A stretch of DNA of 64,000 nt from Rufibacter tibetensis (GTDB lineage: Bacteria; Bacteroidota; Bacteroidia; Cytophagales; Hymenobacteraceae): positions 3,783,501 to 3,847,500 of the forward strand of contig NZ_CP012643.1 of NCBI RefSeq assembly GCF_001310085.1, written 5' to 3'. Under the pieces are notes generated by a model. That model was given only the letters and a program-made list of their open reading frames with translations, was not told the origin of the DNA and did no database searches. The position numbers and the translations under genes were made by a program. Below, piece after piece: positions 52,722 to 63,088 of the stretch (positions are counted from its first letter, which is position 1; each line of letters begins with the position of its first letter).

Positions 52722-53351
52722 ATGGACCTCAACAAACCGCTGTTTCTGCTCTTTTGTGGAATTCTAATGTTATACTCAACCCAAACCGGTTTAGCGCAGG
52801 AGGTGCCAGAAAGAAACCATTTAGTACAAGTTGGGTATGGAGCCCTTTCACTTCAGGAAATAGGTGTGCGGATAGGAAACTCATCCACTCTTTTCTTCCC
52901 CGTGAGAAAACGGGTGAAGCAAGTGGTAGGGCCGGTTCAGGTGAGTTATTCAAAAGCGCTAAATACAAAATGGAGTATTGGGGCAATCGCCTCCTATACC
53001 CTTATTCGTTCTATAAGGGAAGACATTGAGGAAAATCAAAGTGGGGAAACTCAGTTTATCAAATCGGGAGAGGACCAATCCCGATTCTATACCTTCATGC
53101 CCACTATACAAATCAACTGGAACAAACCTGCCTTGGTTCAGGTGTATTCCGGAGTATCATTAGGTGTCTTGATCGTGGATTACAAGGGTTGGGGTAATTT
53201 AGGTGAGGAAACCAGGCATACTACAAAAGCTGCTTTTCTGGGGCATTTGAATTTGCTTGGCATTAGGATTGGGAAACGGGTGGGAGGCTATGTGGAAGGA
53301 GGGATTGGGACACATGGCCTTGCTACAGGAGGGCTTTACTATTCCTTTTGA
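52722..53351 (+). CDS. Outer-membrane beta-barrel protein (hypothetical)
   Basis: A 209-residue protein, ATG at 52722; signal peptide MDLNKPLFLLFCGILMLYST..GLAQ. The mature part has strands typical of a small barrel (NHLVQVGYGALSLQEIG, YSKALNTKWSIGAIASYTLI, PTIQINWNKPALVQVYSG) and ends GGLYYSF with a terminal Phe, the usual mark of outer-membrane insertion. Not otherwise recognised. Confidence 0.75.
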   Translation: MDLNKPLFLLFCGILMLYSTQTGLAQEVPERNHLVQVGYGALSLQEIGVRIGNSSTLFFPVRKRVKQVVGPVQVSYSKALNTKWSIGAIASYTLIRSIREDIEENQSGETQFIKSGEDQSRFYTFMPTIQINWNKPALVQVYSGVSLGVLIVDYKGWGNLGEETRHTTKAAFLGHLNLLGIRIGKRVGGYVEGGIGTHGLATGGLYYSF

Positions 53352-53603
53352 GATGTGTCAGGTATTCCGCAAAAGTGGAATAGGGAAGGCAGCGGGTATT
53401 GTTTCAGACTTGTAAGTTCGTTTTTAACTTATTTTAGGAAAATAGGTTAAAAACAGCCAGTCCTTTCCATTGGTTGGCTTAGCCTTTAACATTCCTAAAA
53501 AGTGTTACCCGCATGGCTTATTGTGAAAAGTACTTATATTAGCCTCTTCAAGCCTTTTACAAACGAACTACAAACAAACTATTTCCTAACTTTTACGCAT
53601 TTT

Positions 53604-55154
53604 ATGGCAAACCAACTTTTCGCTAGGAAGTCAATTGATAAGCTTAGCGCAGACGCCTTTAGTGAGGGGGCACACAACCTGAAACGAACCTTAGGGCCAA
53701 TCAATCTGGTGGCTTTGGGAGTCGGGGCCATCATTGGTACCGGTATCTTCGTGTTGACGGGTAGTGCGGCGGCTCAGTACACTGGCCCAGCAATTGTGTT
53801 GGCTTTTATTCTGGCTGGCTTAGGTTGCGCATTCGCGGGTCTTTGTTATGCTGAATTCGCTTCTATGATTCCTATTGCCGGTTCTGCTTATACCTACGGC
53901 TACGCCACCCTGGGTGAGTTCGTGGCTTGGATTATTGGCTGGGACTTAATTTTGGAATATCTTTTTGGGGCGGCTACGGTGGCGGTGGGTTGGTCTGGTT
54001 ACGTGGTTTCTTTCCTTCGTGACCTGAACGTCAACATTCCGCCAGAGTGGAGCAACGCTTCTGGCGTGGAATTGATCCAGCTGCCGGGCACCAGCTCCTG
54101 GGTACGGGTGACCGAGCAATTATCTTCTTCCTTGGCCGCTGATGGTATTGACATTGCCACTTTGCCACATGCAATTGGTATCTTTAATGTGGTAGCAGCT
54201 GTTGCTATTGCGTTGGTCACCATTTTGTTGGTGCGTGGTATGAGTGAATCTGCCAGGTTCAATAATATTGCTGTTATCATCAAAGTAGGCGTTGTGATCC
54301 TGTTTATTTTGGCTGGTGCGAACTACTTGTTCGGTCATCCTGCTGAGGCTGCTGAAAACTGGACTCCTTTCCTGCCTGAGAACAAGGGTGGATTCGGAGA
54401 GTACGGTTGGAGTGGGGTAATCAGAGCTGCCGGGGTAATCTTCTTTGCCTACATTGGTTTTGATGCTGTTTCTACTACAGCCCAGGAAGCCAAGAACCCA
54501 CAGAAAGACATGCCTATTGGTATCTTAGGCTCATTGATTATCTGTACTATCTTGTACATTCTGGTGTCTGGAATTCTAACCGCCATGGTACACTACAGCC
54601 AACTGAACGTGGCTGAGCCTATAGCCGTGGGTATCGAAAAAACCGGGTATACCTTCCTCCGTGACCTGATCAAGATTGGTGCTATTGCTGGTCTTTCTTC
54701 GGTGATGTTGGTGATGTTGATGTCACAGCCGCGTATCTTCTACACCATGGCAAATGATGGACTTTTACCGCCTATTTTCGGAAGACTGCACCCTAAATTC
54801 AGAACCCCGCACGTGAGTACTATTTTGACCGGTTCTATCTGTGCCGTGGTAGCGGGTGCTTTCTCTGTGGATGAATTGGGCCACTTAGTATCTATCGGGA
54901 CGTTGTTGGCTTTCGTGATTGTTTGTGCCGGTGTTTGGTACCTGCGCGTGAAAGAACCAAACCGTCCGCGTCCGTTCAAAACACCTTTAGTGCCGTTGGT
55001 GCCTATCTTAGGGATCTTAGTATGTGTGGGCATGATGGCTGGTTTGCCTGCTGAGACCTGGTACCGGTTACTAGGCTGGATGGCCATTGGTATCCTGATC
55101 TACTTCCTTTATGGAAAGAAGCATAGCGTGATCCGTAAAGAAAATAACCTTTAA
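53604..55154 (+). CDS. APC-family amino-acid permease, cationic amino acid transporter type
   Basis: A 516-residue inner-membrane permease, ATG at 53604 (MANQLFARKSIDKLSADAF); upstream codons to 53502 are not protein-like. The APC hallmark GVGAIIGTGIFVLTG is in helix 1. FAYIGFDAVSTTAQEAKNPQKDMPIGI marks the conserved loop. About 12-14 helices are seen. The EAKNPQ motif and C-terminal PNRPRPFKTPLVP are typical of the CAT subfamily (YfnA-like). Neighbours give no clue to substrate. Confidence 0.92.
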   Translation: MANQLFARKSIDKLSADAFSEGAHNLKRTLGPINLVALGVGAIIGTGIFVLTGSAAAQYTGPAIVLAFILAGLGCAFAGLCYAEFASMIPIAGSAYTYGYATLGEFVAWIIGWDLILEYLFGAATVAVGWSGYVVSFLRDLNVNIPPEWSNASGVELIQLPGTSSWVRVTEQLSSSLAADGIDIATLPHAIGIFNVVAAVAIALVTILLVRGMSESARFNNIAVIIKVGVVILFILAGANYLFGHPAEAAENWTPFLPENKGGFGEYGWSGVIRAAGVIFFAYIGFDAVSTTAQEAKNPQKDMPIGILGSLIICTILYILVSGILTAMVHYSQLNVAEPIAVGIEKTGYTFLRDLIKIGAIAGLSSVMLVMLMSQPRIFYTMANDGLLPPIFGRLHPKFRTPHVSTILTGSICAVVAGAFSVDELGHLVSIGTLLAFVIVCAGVWYLRVKEPNRPRPFKTPLVPLVPILGILVCVGMMAGLPAETWYRLLGWMAIGILIYFLYGKKHSVIRKENNL

Positions 55155-55178
55155 TAAGCACTTTTTCGAAAGATATTG

Positions 55179-55212
55179 AAAAGCCCGGTCTCATAACAGA
55201 TCGGGCTTTTTC
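55179..55212 (+). terminator. Hairpin terminator
   Basis: AAAAGCCCGG..TCGGGCTTTTTC directly after the permease stop. Confidence 0.7.
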
Positions 55213-55361
55213 TTTGCCATTTTTGGGTTTTAGGCCTGATTTTCAGAAAACAGGGGCAAAACAAACAATCTCTTGTTAGCTCTTTTATTAGCCTGAACTT
55301 TTCAGTACTTTTCCTTTTTCATACAGATCTATCTCACAAGCAAACCTTTATTTAGGCTCCC

Positions 55362-58300
55362 ATGAAAAAAGTATTTCTCTCCGTGTTGGTGGTAGCGGCC
55401 ATGTCGCTGCAGAGCCGGGCACAGGAGACTTTTCCGCGCAATGGGGTGTATGATGAACGTTCCGGGCTTCGGGCTTTCACCAATGCCACCATCTTCGTGG
55501 ACTATCTAACTAAATTAGAGAACGCCACTCTGGTCATTAAAGACGGCAAGGTAGTGGCGGTTGGTACCAAAGTCAGCATACCGCAGGGGGCAATGATCTC
55601 TGATTTAAAGGGAAAAACGGTGTACCCGGGGTTTGTGGATCCATACACGCACTATGGTGTTCCGGCGGTGCCGCAAAGGATCTTCAGTTTCAACAGCCCA
55701 CCACAGGCAGAGTCAAAGAAAGAAGGCGCCTACAACTGGAACCAAGCCATTCGGCCAGAGACTAACGCCGTAGAGGTGTTTAAAGTAGATGCCAAAGCTG
55801 CTGAGGAATTGCGCAAATTAGGGTTTGGAACGGTATTGACCATTCACCCAGACGGTATTGCCCGCGGAACAGCTTCCTTGGTTACCCTAGCTGACAAGCG
55901 CGAGAACCAGGTGATTTTGCTTGACAAAGCCGCCGCTGCTTTATCGTTTGACAAAGGATCCTCTACCCAGGATTATCCTAACTCCTTGATGGGATCTGTT
56001 GCCCTGCTGCGCCAAACCTACCTGGATGCCCAGTGGAACTCAAAGAACCCAGACAAAGAGCAGAACCTTTCTTTGAAAGCCTTTTCTGACGGAAATCGTT
56101 TACCCCAGATTTTTGAGGTAAGCAACAAACTGAATGCCGTTCGCGCTGATAAAGTAGGGGATGAGTTTGGCCACCAATATATCTTTAAAGGCCAGGGCGA
56201 TGAATACCAGATGTTGCCCCAAATCAAGAACACTAAGGCGGCTTTCATCCTGAATCTGAACTTCCCCGATGCTTATAACGTGGAAGACCCTTATGATGCC
56301 CGCCGCATTGGCATTGAGGAGATGAAGCATTGGGAAATGGCTCCAGCTAACCCTGCTATGTTGGTCAAAGAGGGGGTTGCTATTGCCTTCACCTCTTCTG
56401 ATTTACGCGATAAAAGCAAGTTCTTACCGAATCTTAGAAAAGCCACCTTACACGGCTTGTCAGAGCAGGAAGCGTTGAAAGCAATAACTTTCACACCCGC
56501 TAAACTCCTGAAAGCTGATAAATTTGTAGGTAGCCTTAAAGAAGGCATGCAGGCCAATTTTGTGGTGACCTCAGGCAATTTGTTTGATGCCACTACCATG
56601 CTTCTGGAGAACTGGGTGCAGGGCCAAGGCTACAAATTAAGTGAAACGCCAGCCGACTTCCGGGGCGTATACACCTTAAAGATTGGTTCTCAGCCAGACC
56701 GCCGTCTGCTCATCAGCGGTACTCCAGAGAAACCAGAGCTTAAAGTAGTAGCTACAGACACTTTAAAAGGTAGTCTTTCTTTTAGTGGTGAAATGTTGAC
56801 CATTGCTTTTGCCCCCACCAAGAACGGGAAAGAAAGCATCAGATTAAGCGGCTGGTACACAGGCAAGGGGTTTCAGGGTGAAGGCCAGTTGCCCGATGCT
56901 CAATCAGTGAAGTGGAGCGCCCTTCTTTCTGAGGCTGCAACCCAGCAAGCCAAACGTGATACTGCTCGTGCCCGCTCAAATGAAGCGTTAGGGATGGGTA
57001 AATTGATGTTCCCGTTTGCGGCTTTTGGCAGAACAGAACTTCCTAAAGCAGAGACGGTCCTCATCAAAAACGCCACTGTCTGGACAAACGAAAAAGACGG
57101 AAAACTACAGAACGCTGATGTGCTCCTGAAAAACGGGAAGATTGCCCAGGTAGGCAAAAACCTTTCCGCCAACGGAGCCAAAGTCATTGATGGTACTGGA
57201 AAGCACGTTACCCCTGGTATTATTGATGAGCACTCGCACATTGCCTTGGATGGGGTTAACGAAGCTACCCAAGCCGTAACGGCTGAAGTGCGTATGTCTG
57301 ATGTGGTGAACCATGAGCAAGTGAACATCTACCGCCAACTGGCTGGTGGGGTAACCACTTCTCAATTGTTGCACGGTTCAGCAAACCCAATTGGAGGCCA
57401 ATCTGCTATCATTAAATTACGCTGGGGCCAGTCGCCGGAGAAATTGATGCTGGAAGGAGCAGATCCGTTCATCAAATTTGCTTTGGGTGAGAATGTGAAG
57501 CACTCTAACCGTTCACCGGTGTACAACGTGCGTTTCCCACAGACCCGTATGGGCGTAGAGCAAGTGATGGTAGATGCCTTCCAACGAGCCAAAGAGTACC
57601 AGAAAGCCTGGGGAGATTATAACAAACTTTCTAAATCAGCGAAAAACAAAACCGCAGCCCCGCGCCGTGACCTGGAACTGGAAACCCTTTCTGAGATCCT
57701 GAAGGACAAGCGCTTTATTACCTGCCACTCTTACGTGCAGTCTGAGATCAACATGCTCATGAAAGTGGCCGACCAGATGGGTTTTAGGGTAAACACTTTC
57801 ACCCACATTCTGGAAGGATACAAAGTTGCTGACAAGATGAAGGCCCGTAACATTGGTGCTTCTACCTTCTCTGACTGGTGGGCTTACAAAATGGAAGTGA
57901 AAGATGCCATTCCGTACAATGCCGCCATTATGCATAACGTGGGAGTGACCACCGCCATCAACTCAGATGACGCCGAGATGGCCCGCCGCCTAAACCAGGA
58001 AGCTGCCAAAACCATGAAGTACGGTGGTGTTTCTGAAGAAGATGCCCTGAAGATGGTGACGTTGAACCCTGCTAAATTGCTGCACTTAGATGACCGAATT
58101 GGTAGCCTGAAAGCTGGCAAAGACGCTGACGTTGTCATCTGGAACGAGCATCCGCTTTCTATCTATGCCCGCCCAGAGAAAACTTTTGTAGATGGCATCG
58201 CCTACTTTGACTTGGAGCAGGATAAACAACTGCAGGAAGAGCAGGAGAAAGAGCGTTTACGGTTAATCAACAAAATGTTGGCGGCCAAAGCCCGCGGAGA

Positions 58301-58415
58301 GCGCACCCAAACTGCAACTCCTTCACGCCGTGGTGGTCAGCAGGTGTTGCATTGCGAGGACGTGGACAATGGTGCCGAGGAAACGTATCAGGAATCTGAG
58401 TATCTAAATAAATAA
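55362..58415 (+). CDS. Secreted two-module amidohydrolase
   Basis: A 1017-residue protein with signal peptide MKKVFLSVLVVAAMSLQSRAQ. It has two amidohydrolase modules. Module 1 (about 30-440) has KTVYPGFVDPYTHYGVP, where the first His of the HxH metal motif is Tyr-substituted, so it is probably inactive. A beta-sandwich linker is at about 450-530. Module 2 (about 560-980) has GIIDEHSHIALDG (HxH), FITCHSYVQSEI, TFTHILEGYKVAD and INSDDAE, a complete metal site. Such proteins are common in Bacteroidota as imidazolonepropionase-like hydrolases. It ends with a Lys/Glu-rich tail and is 12 bases before the next amidohydrolase. Confidence 0.85.
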   Translation: MKKVFLSVLVVAAMSLQSRAQETFPRNGVYDERSGLRAFTNATIFVDYLTKLENATLVIKDGKVVAVGTKVSIPQGAMISDLKGKTVYPGFVDPYTHYGVPAVPQRIFSFNSPPQAESKKEGAYNWNQAIRPETNAVEVFKVDAKAAEELRKLGFGTVLTIHPDGIARGTASLVTLADKRENQVILLDKAAAALSFDKGSSTQDYPNSLMGSVALLRQTYLDAQWNSKNPDKEQNLSLKAFSDGNRLPQIFEVSNKLNAVRADKVGDEFGHQYIFKGQGDEYQMLPQIKNTKAAFILNLNFPDAYNVEDPYDARRIGIEEMKHWEMAPANPAMLVKEGVAIAFTSSDLRDKSKFLPNLRKATLHGLSEQEALKAITFTPAKLLKADKFVGSLKEGMQANFVVTSGNLFDATTMLLENWVQGQGYKLSETPADFRGVYTLKIGSQPDRRLLISGTPEKPELKVVATDTLKGSLSFSGEMLTIAFAPTKNGKESIRLSGWYTGKGFQGEGQLPDAQSVKWSALLSEAATQQAKRDTARARSNEALGMGKLMFPFAAFGRTELPKAETVLIKNATVWTNEKDGKLQNADVLLKNGKIAQVGKNLSANGAKVIDGTGKHVTPGIIDEHSHIALDGVNEATQAVTAEVRMSDVVNHEQVNIYRQLAGGVTTSQLLHGSANPIGGQSAIIKLRWGQSPEKLMLEGADPFIKFALGENVKHSNRSPVYNVRFPQTRMGVEQVMVDAFQRAKEYQKAWGDYNKLSKSAKNKTAAPRRDLELETLSEILKDKRFITCHSYVQSEINMLMKVADQMGFRVNTFTHILEGYKVADKMKARNIGASTFSDWWAYKMEVKDAIPYNAAIMHNVGVTTAINSDDAEMARRLNQEAAKTMKYGGVSEEDALKMVTLNPAKLLHLDDRIGSLKAGKDADVVIWNEHPLSIYARPEKTFVDGIAYFDLEQDKQLQEEQEKERLRLINKMLAAKARGERTQTATPSRRGGQQVLHCEDVDNGAEETYQESEYLNK

Positions 58416-58427
58416 GGAGACCACACG

Positions 58428-59768
58428 ATGATAGCTAAAATGAAAATTGTGGTAAGCCTTACCCCTAAAAACATGTCTCAACGATTATTGCTCGCAGCAG
58501 CTTTGTTTGTTAGCACCTCTACTGCCTGGGCTCAGGTACCGGTGCCGGCCACTAAGCAAACCAAAGCCATGGCCCTCACGGGGGCCACGCTGCACGTAGG
58601 GAATGGCCAGGTAGTGGAAGGAGCCACTGTGGCTTTCAATGACGGTAAGATCACGTACGCGGGTCCCGCTGCTGGATTTACGGCTGGCGGCACTGCCTAT
58701 GAAACCGTGAGTGTAAGTGGTAAGCACATCTATCCGGGCATGATTTTACCCAACAGCCAGATTGGGTTGAATGAAGTAGAATCTGTCAGGGCCACTCTGG
58801 ACCAACAAGAAGTGGGTCTGTTCAACCCAAATGTCCGGTCTGTAGTTGCTTATAACACTGATTCAGATATTACGCCAACCCTGCGGTCTAATGGCGTTCT
58901 TATGGCACAGGTAACTCCGGTAGGAGGGATCATTTCCGGTTTGTCTTCGGTGGTTCAGTTGGATGCCTGGAACTGGGAGGATGCCTTGGTGAAAGCCGAT
59001 GGTGGTGTTCATCTACGGTGGCCAGCCATGGTGCAATCTGGTGACAATACTCCGCAGATGGTACAAAGGCGGCAGGCAAGACAGCAAGGTTTACAGGAGC
59101 TTGAGTCTTTGCTTTCGGAAGCCAAGGTGTACAAAACTCAAAAGCAAGACCGGGAAAATCTAAAGCTGTCTTCCCTGACTGGCTTGTTTGATGGCTCCAA
59201 AAAGCTTTTCATTCATACTAATTATGGCAAAGAGATCGTGGAAGCCATCAGGTTTGCCCAAAAGGCAGGAGTAAAAGAAATGGTGGTAGTAGGCGGTGGA
59301 GATGCTCTGGTGGTAGCGGACTTTCTGAAGGAAAATAACATTCCGGTTATCTACTCAGGAGTGCATGCTTTGCCTAGCAGAGCCGGTGATGATGTGTATT
59401 TGCCTTACAAGATGCCTGGTCTTCTGCAGCAGGCTGGTATTCTCTTCTGCCTAGACTATGACGCCAGCCTTCACGGCTCGCGTAACCTCCCCTTTATTGC
59501 CGGTACAGCAGTAGCTTTTGGGCTGCCTAAAGAGCAGGCCATTTCTTCGGTTACTTTAAATGCCGCCAAAATTCTTGGGGTAGACAAACAGGTAGGTTCA
59601 GTAGAGGTAGGCAAAGATGCCAGCTTGGTAGTGTCTGAAGGAGATATATTGGACATGCGCACAAACAAAATCAGCCATGCTTTTATTCAGGGCCGTAAAC
59701 TAAACCTTACAGATAAGCAGCAATACCTATATGAGAAATTCAATGGTAAATATGATTTAGGTAAATAG
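58428..59768 (+). CDS. Secreted amidohydrolase-like protein, probably degenerate
   Basis: A 446-residue secreted protein. ATG at 58428 has AAGGAG 9 bases before it; the export signal lies after it (SQRLLLAAALFVSTSTAWAQ). The composite beta domain is normal (GATLHVGNGQVVEGATVAF .. SVEVGKDASLVVSEGDI), but the metal motif is replaced by PGMILPNSQIGLNEV, and no full set of His ligands is seen. It follows the two-module protein after 12 bases, so the pair is co-transcribed; it may act as a partner subunit. Confidence 0.8.
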   Translation: MIAKMKIVVSLTPKNMSQRLLLAAALFVSTSTAWAQVPVPATKQTKAMALTGATLHVGNGQVVEGATVAFNDGKITYAGPAAGFTAGGTAYETVSVSGKHIYPGMILPNSQIGLNEVESVRATLDQQEVGLFNPNVRSVVAYNTDSDITPTLRSNGVLMAQVTPVGGIISGLSSVVQLDAWNWEDALVKADGGVHLRWPAMVQSGDNTPQMVQRRQARQQGLQELESLLSEAKVYKTQKQDRENLKLSSLTGLFDGSKKLFIHTNYGKEIVEAIRFAQKAGVKEMVVVGGGDALVVADFLKENNIPVIYSGVHALPSRAGDDVYLPYKMPGLLQQAGILFCLDYDASLHGSRNLPFIAGTAVAFGLPKEQAISSVTLNAAKILGVDKQVGSVEVGKDASLVVSEGDILDMRTNKISHAFIQGRKLNLTDKQQYLYEKFNGKYDLGK

Positions 59769-60109
59769 GTACTAGTCTTATTACCTCAAAAACAAAGGCG
59801 CCACCTTAATTGGGTGGCGCCTTTATTTTTGAGGTGTTTTTCTAAAAACAGGCAAAATAGATGGTAGTGTTAGCAGAATATAATTTGTTTTTGAAATGCC
59901 TTAACCCTTTAGGCCGGTTATAGCCTATTCTGAAAATTGGTAAGATTCTACATCTTCTATTATATTCTGCGTTTAACGAGTGTTTTTGATGTATATTATT
60001 CAAAAGTAAGTATTTTTGTAAGAGCCTTCCCCTGTGCTCCATCTTAATGTGCGGATGTAAGTATAATCCACTTTGCCGTTTAGCTGAAGAATTAATTCCA
60101 TTTTCATTG
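59769..60109. other. Intergenic stretch before the histidine kinase
   Basis: Holds the 59783-59835 terminator and a TATTTTTG -7-like box at 60011-60018 with TTG at 59986-59988 (spacing 22, longer than usual). Nothing else seen. Confidence 0.5.
59783..59835 (+). terminator. Long hairpin terminator
   Basis: Arms at 59783-59805 and 59813-59835 (core AAAGGCGCCACC / GGTGGCGCCTTT) with one mismatch, 15 bases after the amidohydrolase stop. Confidence 0.8.
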
Positions 60110-63088
60110 ATGAACCATAGATTATTAGAGCCAGAAGGGGTTGATCTGCCTGAGCCTACTCCATCCGCAGTGAACTTTGAAATGATGTACGCTTTGGCGG
60201 AGTACAGCCATGAACCTAAGCTGTTGCTTTGGCCTAATGGAGAAATTCTGTTTGTCAATCAGGCCATGTGTCAGTTAGTGGGGCATTCAAAAGAATTTTT
60301 GCTTCAGGAAGGGAGAAAAGTTCTTGTGGATCGGGCAGATACTAGATGGGAACCTGCCATTCAGGAAAGGGAGAATGTAGGTTTTTTTAGGGGTGAGCTT
60401 AATATTCTCCACAGAGATGGATATGTGTTACCTGTTGAGCTGGACTCAAGGCTACTCTACATCTCAGACGGAACTTCTTTTGTTAGTGTTCACATCAGAG
60501 ATCTTCGTGCAGAAAAAAGAGACAAGCAGAAAATAGAGAAACAGCAGAAACAATTAGAAAGCGCACTTCACGACCTAAGTTTAGTGCTGGACTCTACCGC
60601 TGACCTTATCTGTACTTTTTCATTGGATGGGCATTTGCTTCATATAAACAAGGCCTGCTTTTCCATTCTGGGATATACACCAGAAGAAATGATTGGGAAG
60701 CATTACAGGAATTTCATACATCCCGAAGATATTCCTGATACCGAGGGCGATACCTTGCAGGTAGTTCAAAAGTATTCCACTATTAACTTCAGAAATCGCT
60801 ACCTCCACAAAGATGGTACTGTAATTTATTTCTCCTGGTCATCTTCTCTTATTAAAGAGGAAAAAAAGGTGTACTGCATAGCCCGCAATATCTCCCAGGA
60901 AATTGCCAGTGAGGAGAAACACCATGAAAACGAGAACAGGTTACAGGCATTGCTGCAAGAGGGGTATGATATGATCTGTGTTCTTAATAAGGAAGGGACC
61001 TATTCTTTTGTGAGCGGAAGTGTAAAGCAGGTGTTGGGTTATGAATCAGAGGAGTTGACTGGAGCTAATGCTTTTGATTTTATACATCCTGAGGATATCC
61101 CTCATGTCTTAGTGAATTTTGACCAAGTTCTATTAGGCGATATCGTGCAGACTAAACCTTTTCGGTTTGTTTCTAAAACTGGAGAATGGCGCTGGATTGA
61201 AACCAAAGGAGTGAATTGTTTCCATAATCCCGCTATCAGTGGTATCATTATTAACTCCAGAGATATCACCCATCGGTTAGAAGCACAATTTCAATTAGAG
61301 CAAAGTGAGAAGTTATACAAAGCTTTGTTTGAGAATAACCCAGACAGTGTCTTTTCGCTGAACAAAAATGGCGTCTTTACTTCTGTAAATGCCGCCACTG
61401 TAGCTTGTAGCGGTTATTCAGAAGAACAGTTGCTCCAAATGAACTTTGTTCAATTATTGCACCCAGATTGGGTTAAGGAAACGGAGGGGGAATTCTCCAG
61501 AGCACTGGCTGGTGAATCTAAAACTACTGAAACTGAAATTTTAACTGCCTTAGGCGAGAGGTTGAGCCTTTCCATCACTAAAGTCCCAATTATTGTCAAT
61601 GATGAAGTATTAGGAATTCATGTCATTGCCAAAGATATCACCAAAGCTAAGCAACAGCAGCGTCTTCTGGAAAATACCGCTAAAAGGTTAAACACCATTC
61701 TGGAGAGTATCAATGATGCTTTCTTCACTTTAGACAAAGACTGGTGTTTCTCTTATGTAAACCATGAGTTTGAGAAAGCCATGGGAGTTTCAAATGCAGA
61801 GTTGCTTGGACGTGATATTCGGGTAGTGTATTCTGCTAATGATTATGAAATCTTTTACTCCTCTTTTAGCCGGGCAATCTTACTACAACACCCTGCACAT
61901 TTTGAGGTTTTCTCAGAGAACCTTAATAGATGGTTAGATGTGAGCGCCTATCCTTCAGAAGAAGGTCTAGCTGTCTTCATAAGAGCCATAGATGCCCGTA
62001 AAAAAGTTGAGGCAGAACTTAAGAAACTTTCTTTAGTAGCCAGCAAAACAGTAAATTCTGTTTACATAACCGATGATGAAGGTCACATTGAATGGGTGAA
62101 TGAAGGTTTTACTCGAGTAACTGGTTATACCCTGGAAGAAGTTATTGGCCGCAGGCCTGGTGACTTTCTTGCTGGCCCAGATACTGACCAGAAGAAGGTA
62201 TCTCGTATAAGGGAGAAATTACATTATAATAGACCCTTTGTACAGGAGGTTCAGAACCGAAGCAAAAAAGGCGAGGTGTATTGGTCCAAATTGGATATCA
62301 CGCCTATTCTGGATGATCAAAATGGCGGTGGTAAAAAATTCATTGTGATTGAAACCGTCATTACAGAGCAAAAGAAAGCAGAAGAGGAGAGAGCGAAACT
62401 AACTGATGAACTACTTCGCCGAAATAGGAACCTGGAGCAATTCACATATATAGTATCTCATAATCTTCGGTCACCCGTCGCTAACATCTTAGGCTTAACT
62501 TCTTTGTTAACCACAAAGGGAAGTGCAGAATTACAGGAGGGCATCACAGAAAGGTTAAACCAAACGGCCCAAAACTTAGACTCTATTATAAGAGACCTCA
62601 ATGAGATGCTTAACCTCCAGGCGGGAATGCTTGATGCAAAGGATCATTTCCAATTGTCAGAAGTAGTAAATCAAGTTCTTCAAGTGCTACCAATTGACAG
62701 TTTTGAGAAAGTAGAAGTAAACCTTAACGGAATCCAGGAAATCATATCAATTCGGAGCTACGTGAGCAGCATCATCAGTAACCTTCTGACAAATGCCATT
62801 AAATACAAGAACCCAGATAAGCCATTAAGAGTTTGTATAAAAGCCGAACTGCACCAGGATGACATGGTTTGCCTTTCCGTAACTGATAATGGTTTAGGCA
62901 TCAATTTAGAAAAAGAAGGCAAAAACCTATTTGGGATGTATAAACGTTTTCACTTCCACGTTTCGGGTAGAGGTTTAGGGCTGTACTTGGTAAAGACGCA
63001 GGCAGAAGCATTAGGAGGATATGTTAAGGTTGAAAGTAAACCTAATCAAGGTTCAACCTTTAAAGTTTGGATTAAAAACTACAGTTAG
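60110..63088 (+). CDS. Multi-PAS sensor histidine kinase
   Basis: A 992-residue cytosolic kinase without membrane segments. I use the ATG at 60110; an in-frame ATG at 60047 has a poorer context. Six PAS domains are visible, each followed by a PAC-type end: near residues 20-130, 150-270, 280-395, 400-520, 530-640 and 650-765 (for example FSILGYTPEEMIGKHY, VLGYESEELTGAN, RVTGYTLEEVIGRRP). DHp H-box: FTYIVSHNLRSPVANIL with the phospho-acceptor His near 784. The HATPase has N-box SNLLTNAIKYKNP, G1 VTDNGLGINLE and G2 GRGLGLYLV. No response regulator is adjacent, so it is an orphan kinase. The signal is not deducible. Confidence 0.9.
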   Translation: MNHRLLEPEGVDLPEPTPSAVNFEMMYALAEYSHEPKLLLWPNGEILFVNQAMCQLVGHSKEFLLQEGRKVLVDRADTRWEPAIQERENVGFFRGELNILHRDGYVLPVELDSRLLYISDGTSFVSVHIRDLRAEKRDKQKIEKQQKQLESALHDLSLVLDSTADLICTFSLDGHLLHINKACFSILGYTPEEMIGKHYRNFIHPEDIPDTEGDTLQVVQKYSTINFRNRYLHKDGTVIYFSWSSSLIKEEKKVYCIARNISQEIASEEKHHENENRLQALLQEGYDMICVLNKEGTYSFVSGSVKQVLGYESEELTGANAFDFIHPEDIPHVLVNFDQVLLGDIVQTKPFRFVSKTGEWRWIETKGVNCFHNPAISGIIINSRDITHRLEAQFQLEQSEKLYKALFENNPDSVFSLNKNGVFTSVNAATVACSGYSEEQLLQMNFVQLLHPDWVKETEGEFSRALAGESKTTETEILTALGERLSLSITKVPIIVNDEVLGIHVIAKDITKAKQQQRLLENTAKRLNTILESINDAFFTLDKDWCFSYVNHEFEKAMGVSNAELLGRDIRVVYSANDYEIFYSSFSRAILLQHPAHFEVFSENLNRWLDVSAYPSEEGLAVFIRAIDARKKVEAELKKLSLVASKTVNSVYITDDEGHIEWVNEGFTRVTGYTLEEVIGRRPGDFLAGPDTDQKKVSRIREKLHYNRPFVQEVQNRSKKGEVYWSKLDITPILDDQNGGGKKFIVIETVITEQKKAEEERAKLTDELLRRNRNLEQFTYIVSHNLRSPVANILGLTSLLTTKGSAELQEGITERLNQTAQNLDSIIRDLNEMLNLQAGMLDAKDHFQLSEVVNQVLQVLPIDSFEKVEVNLNGIQEIISIRSYVSSIISNLLTNAIKYKNPDKPLRVCIKAELHQDDMVCLSVTDNGLGINLEKEGKNLFGMYKRFHFHVSGRGLGLYLVKTQAEALGGYVKVESKPNQGSTFKVWIKNYS

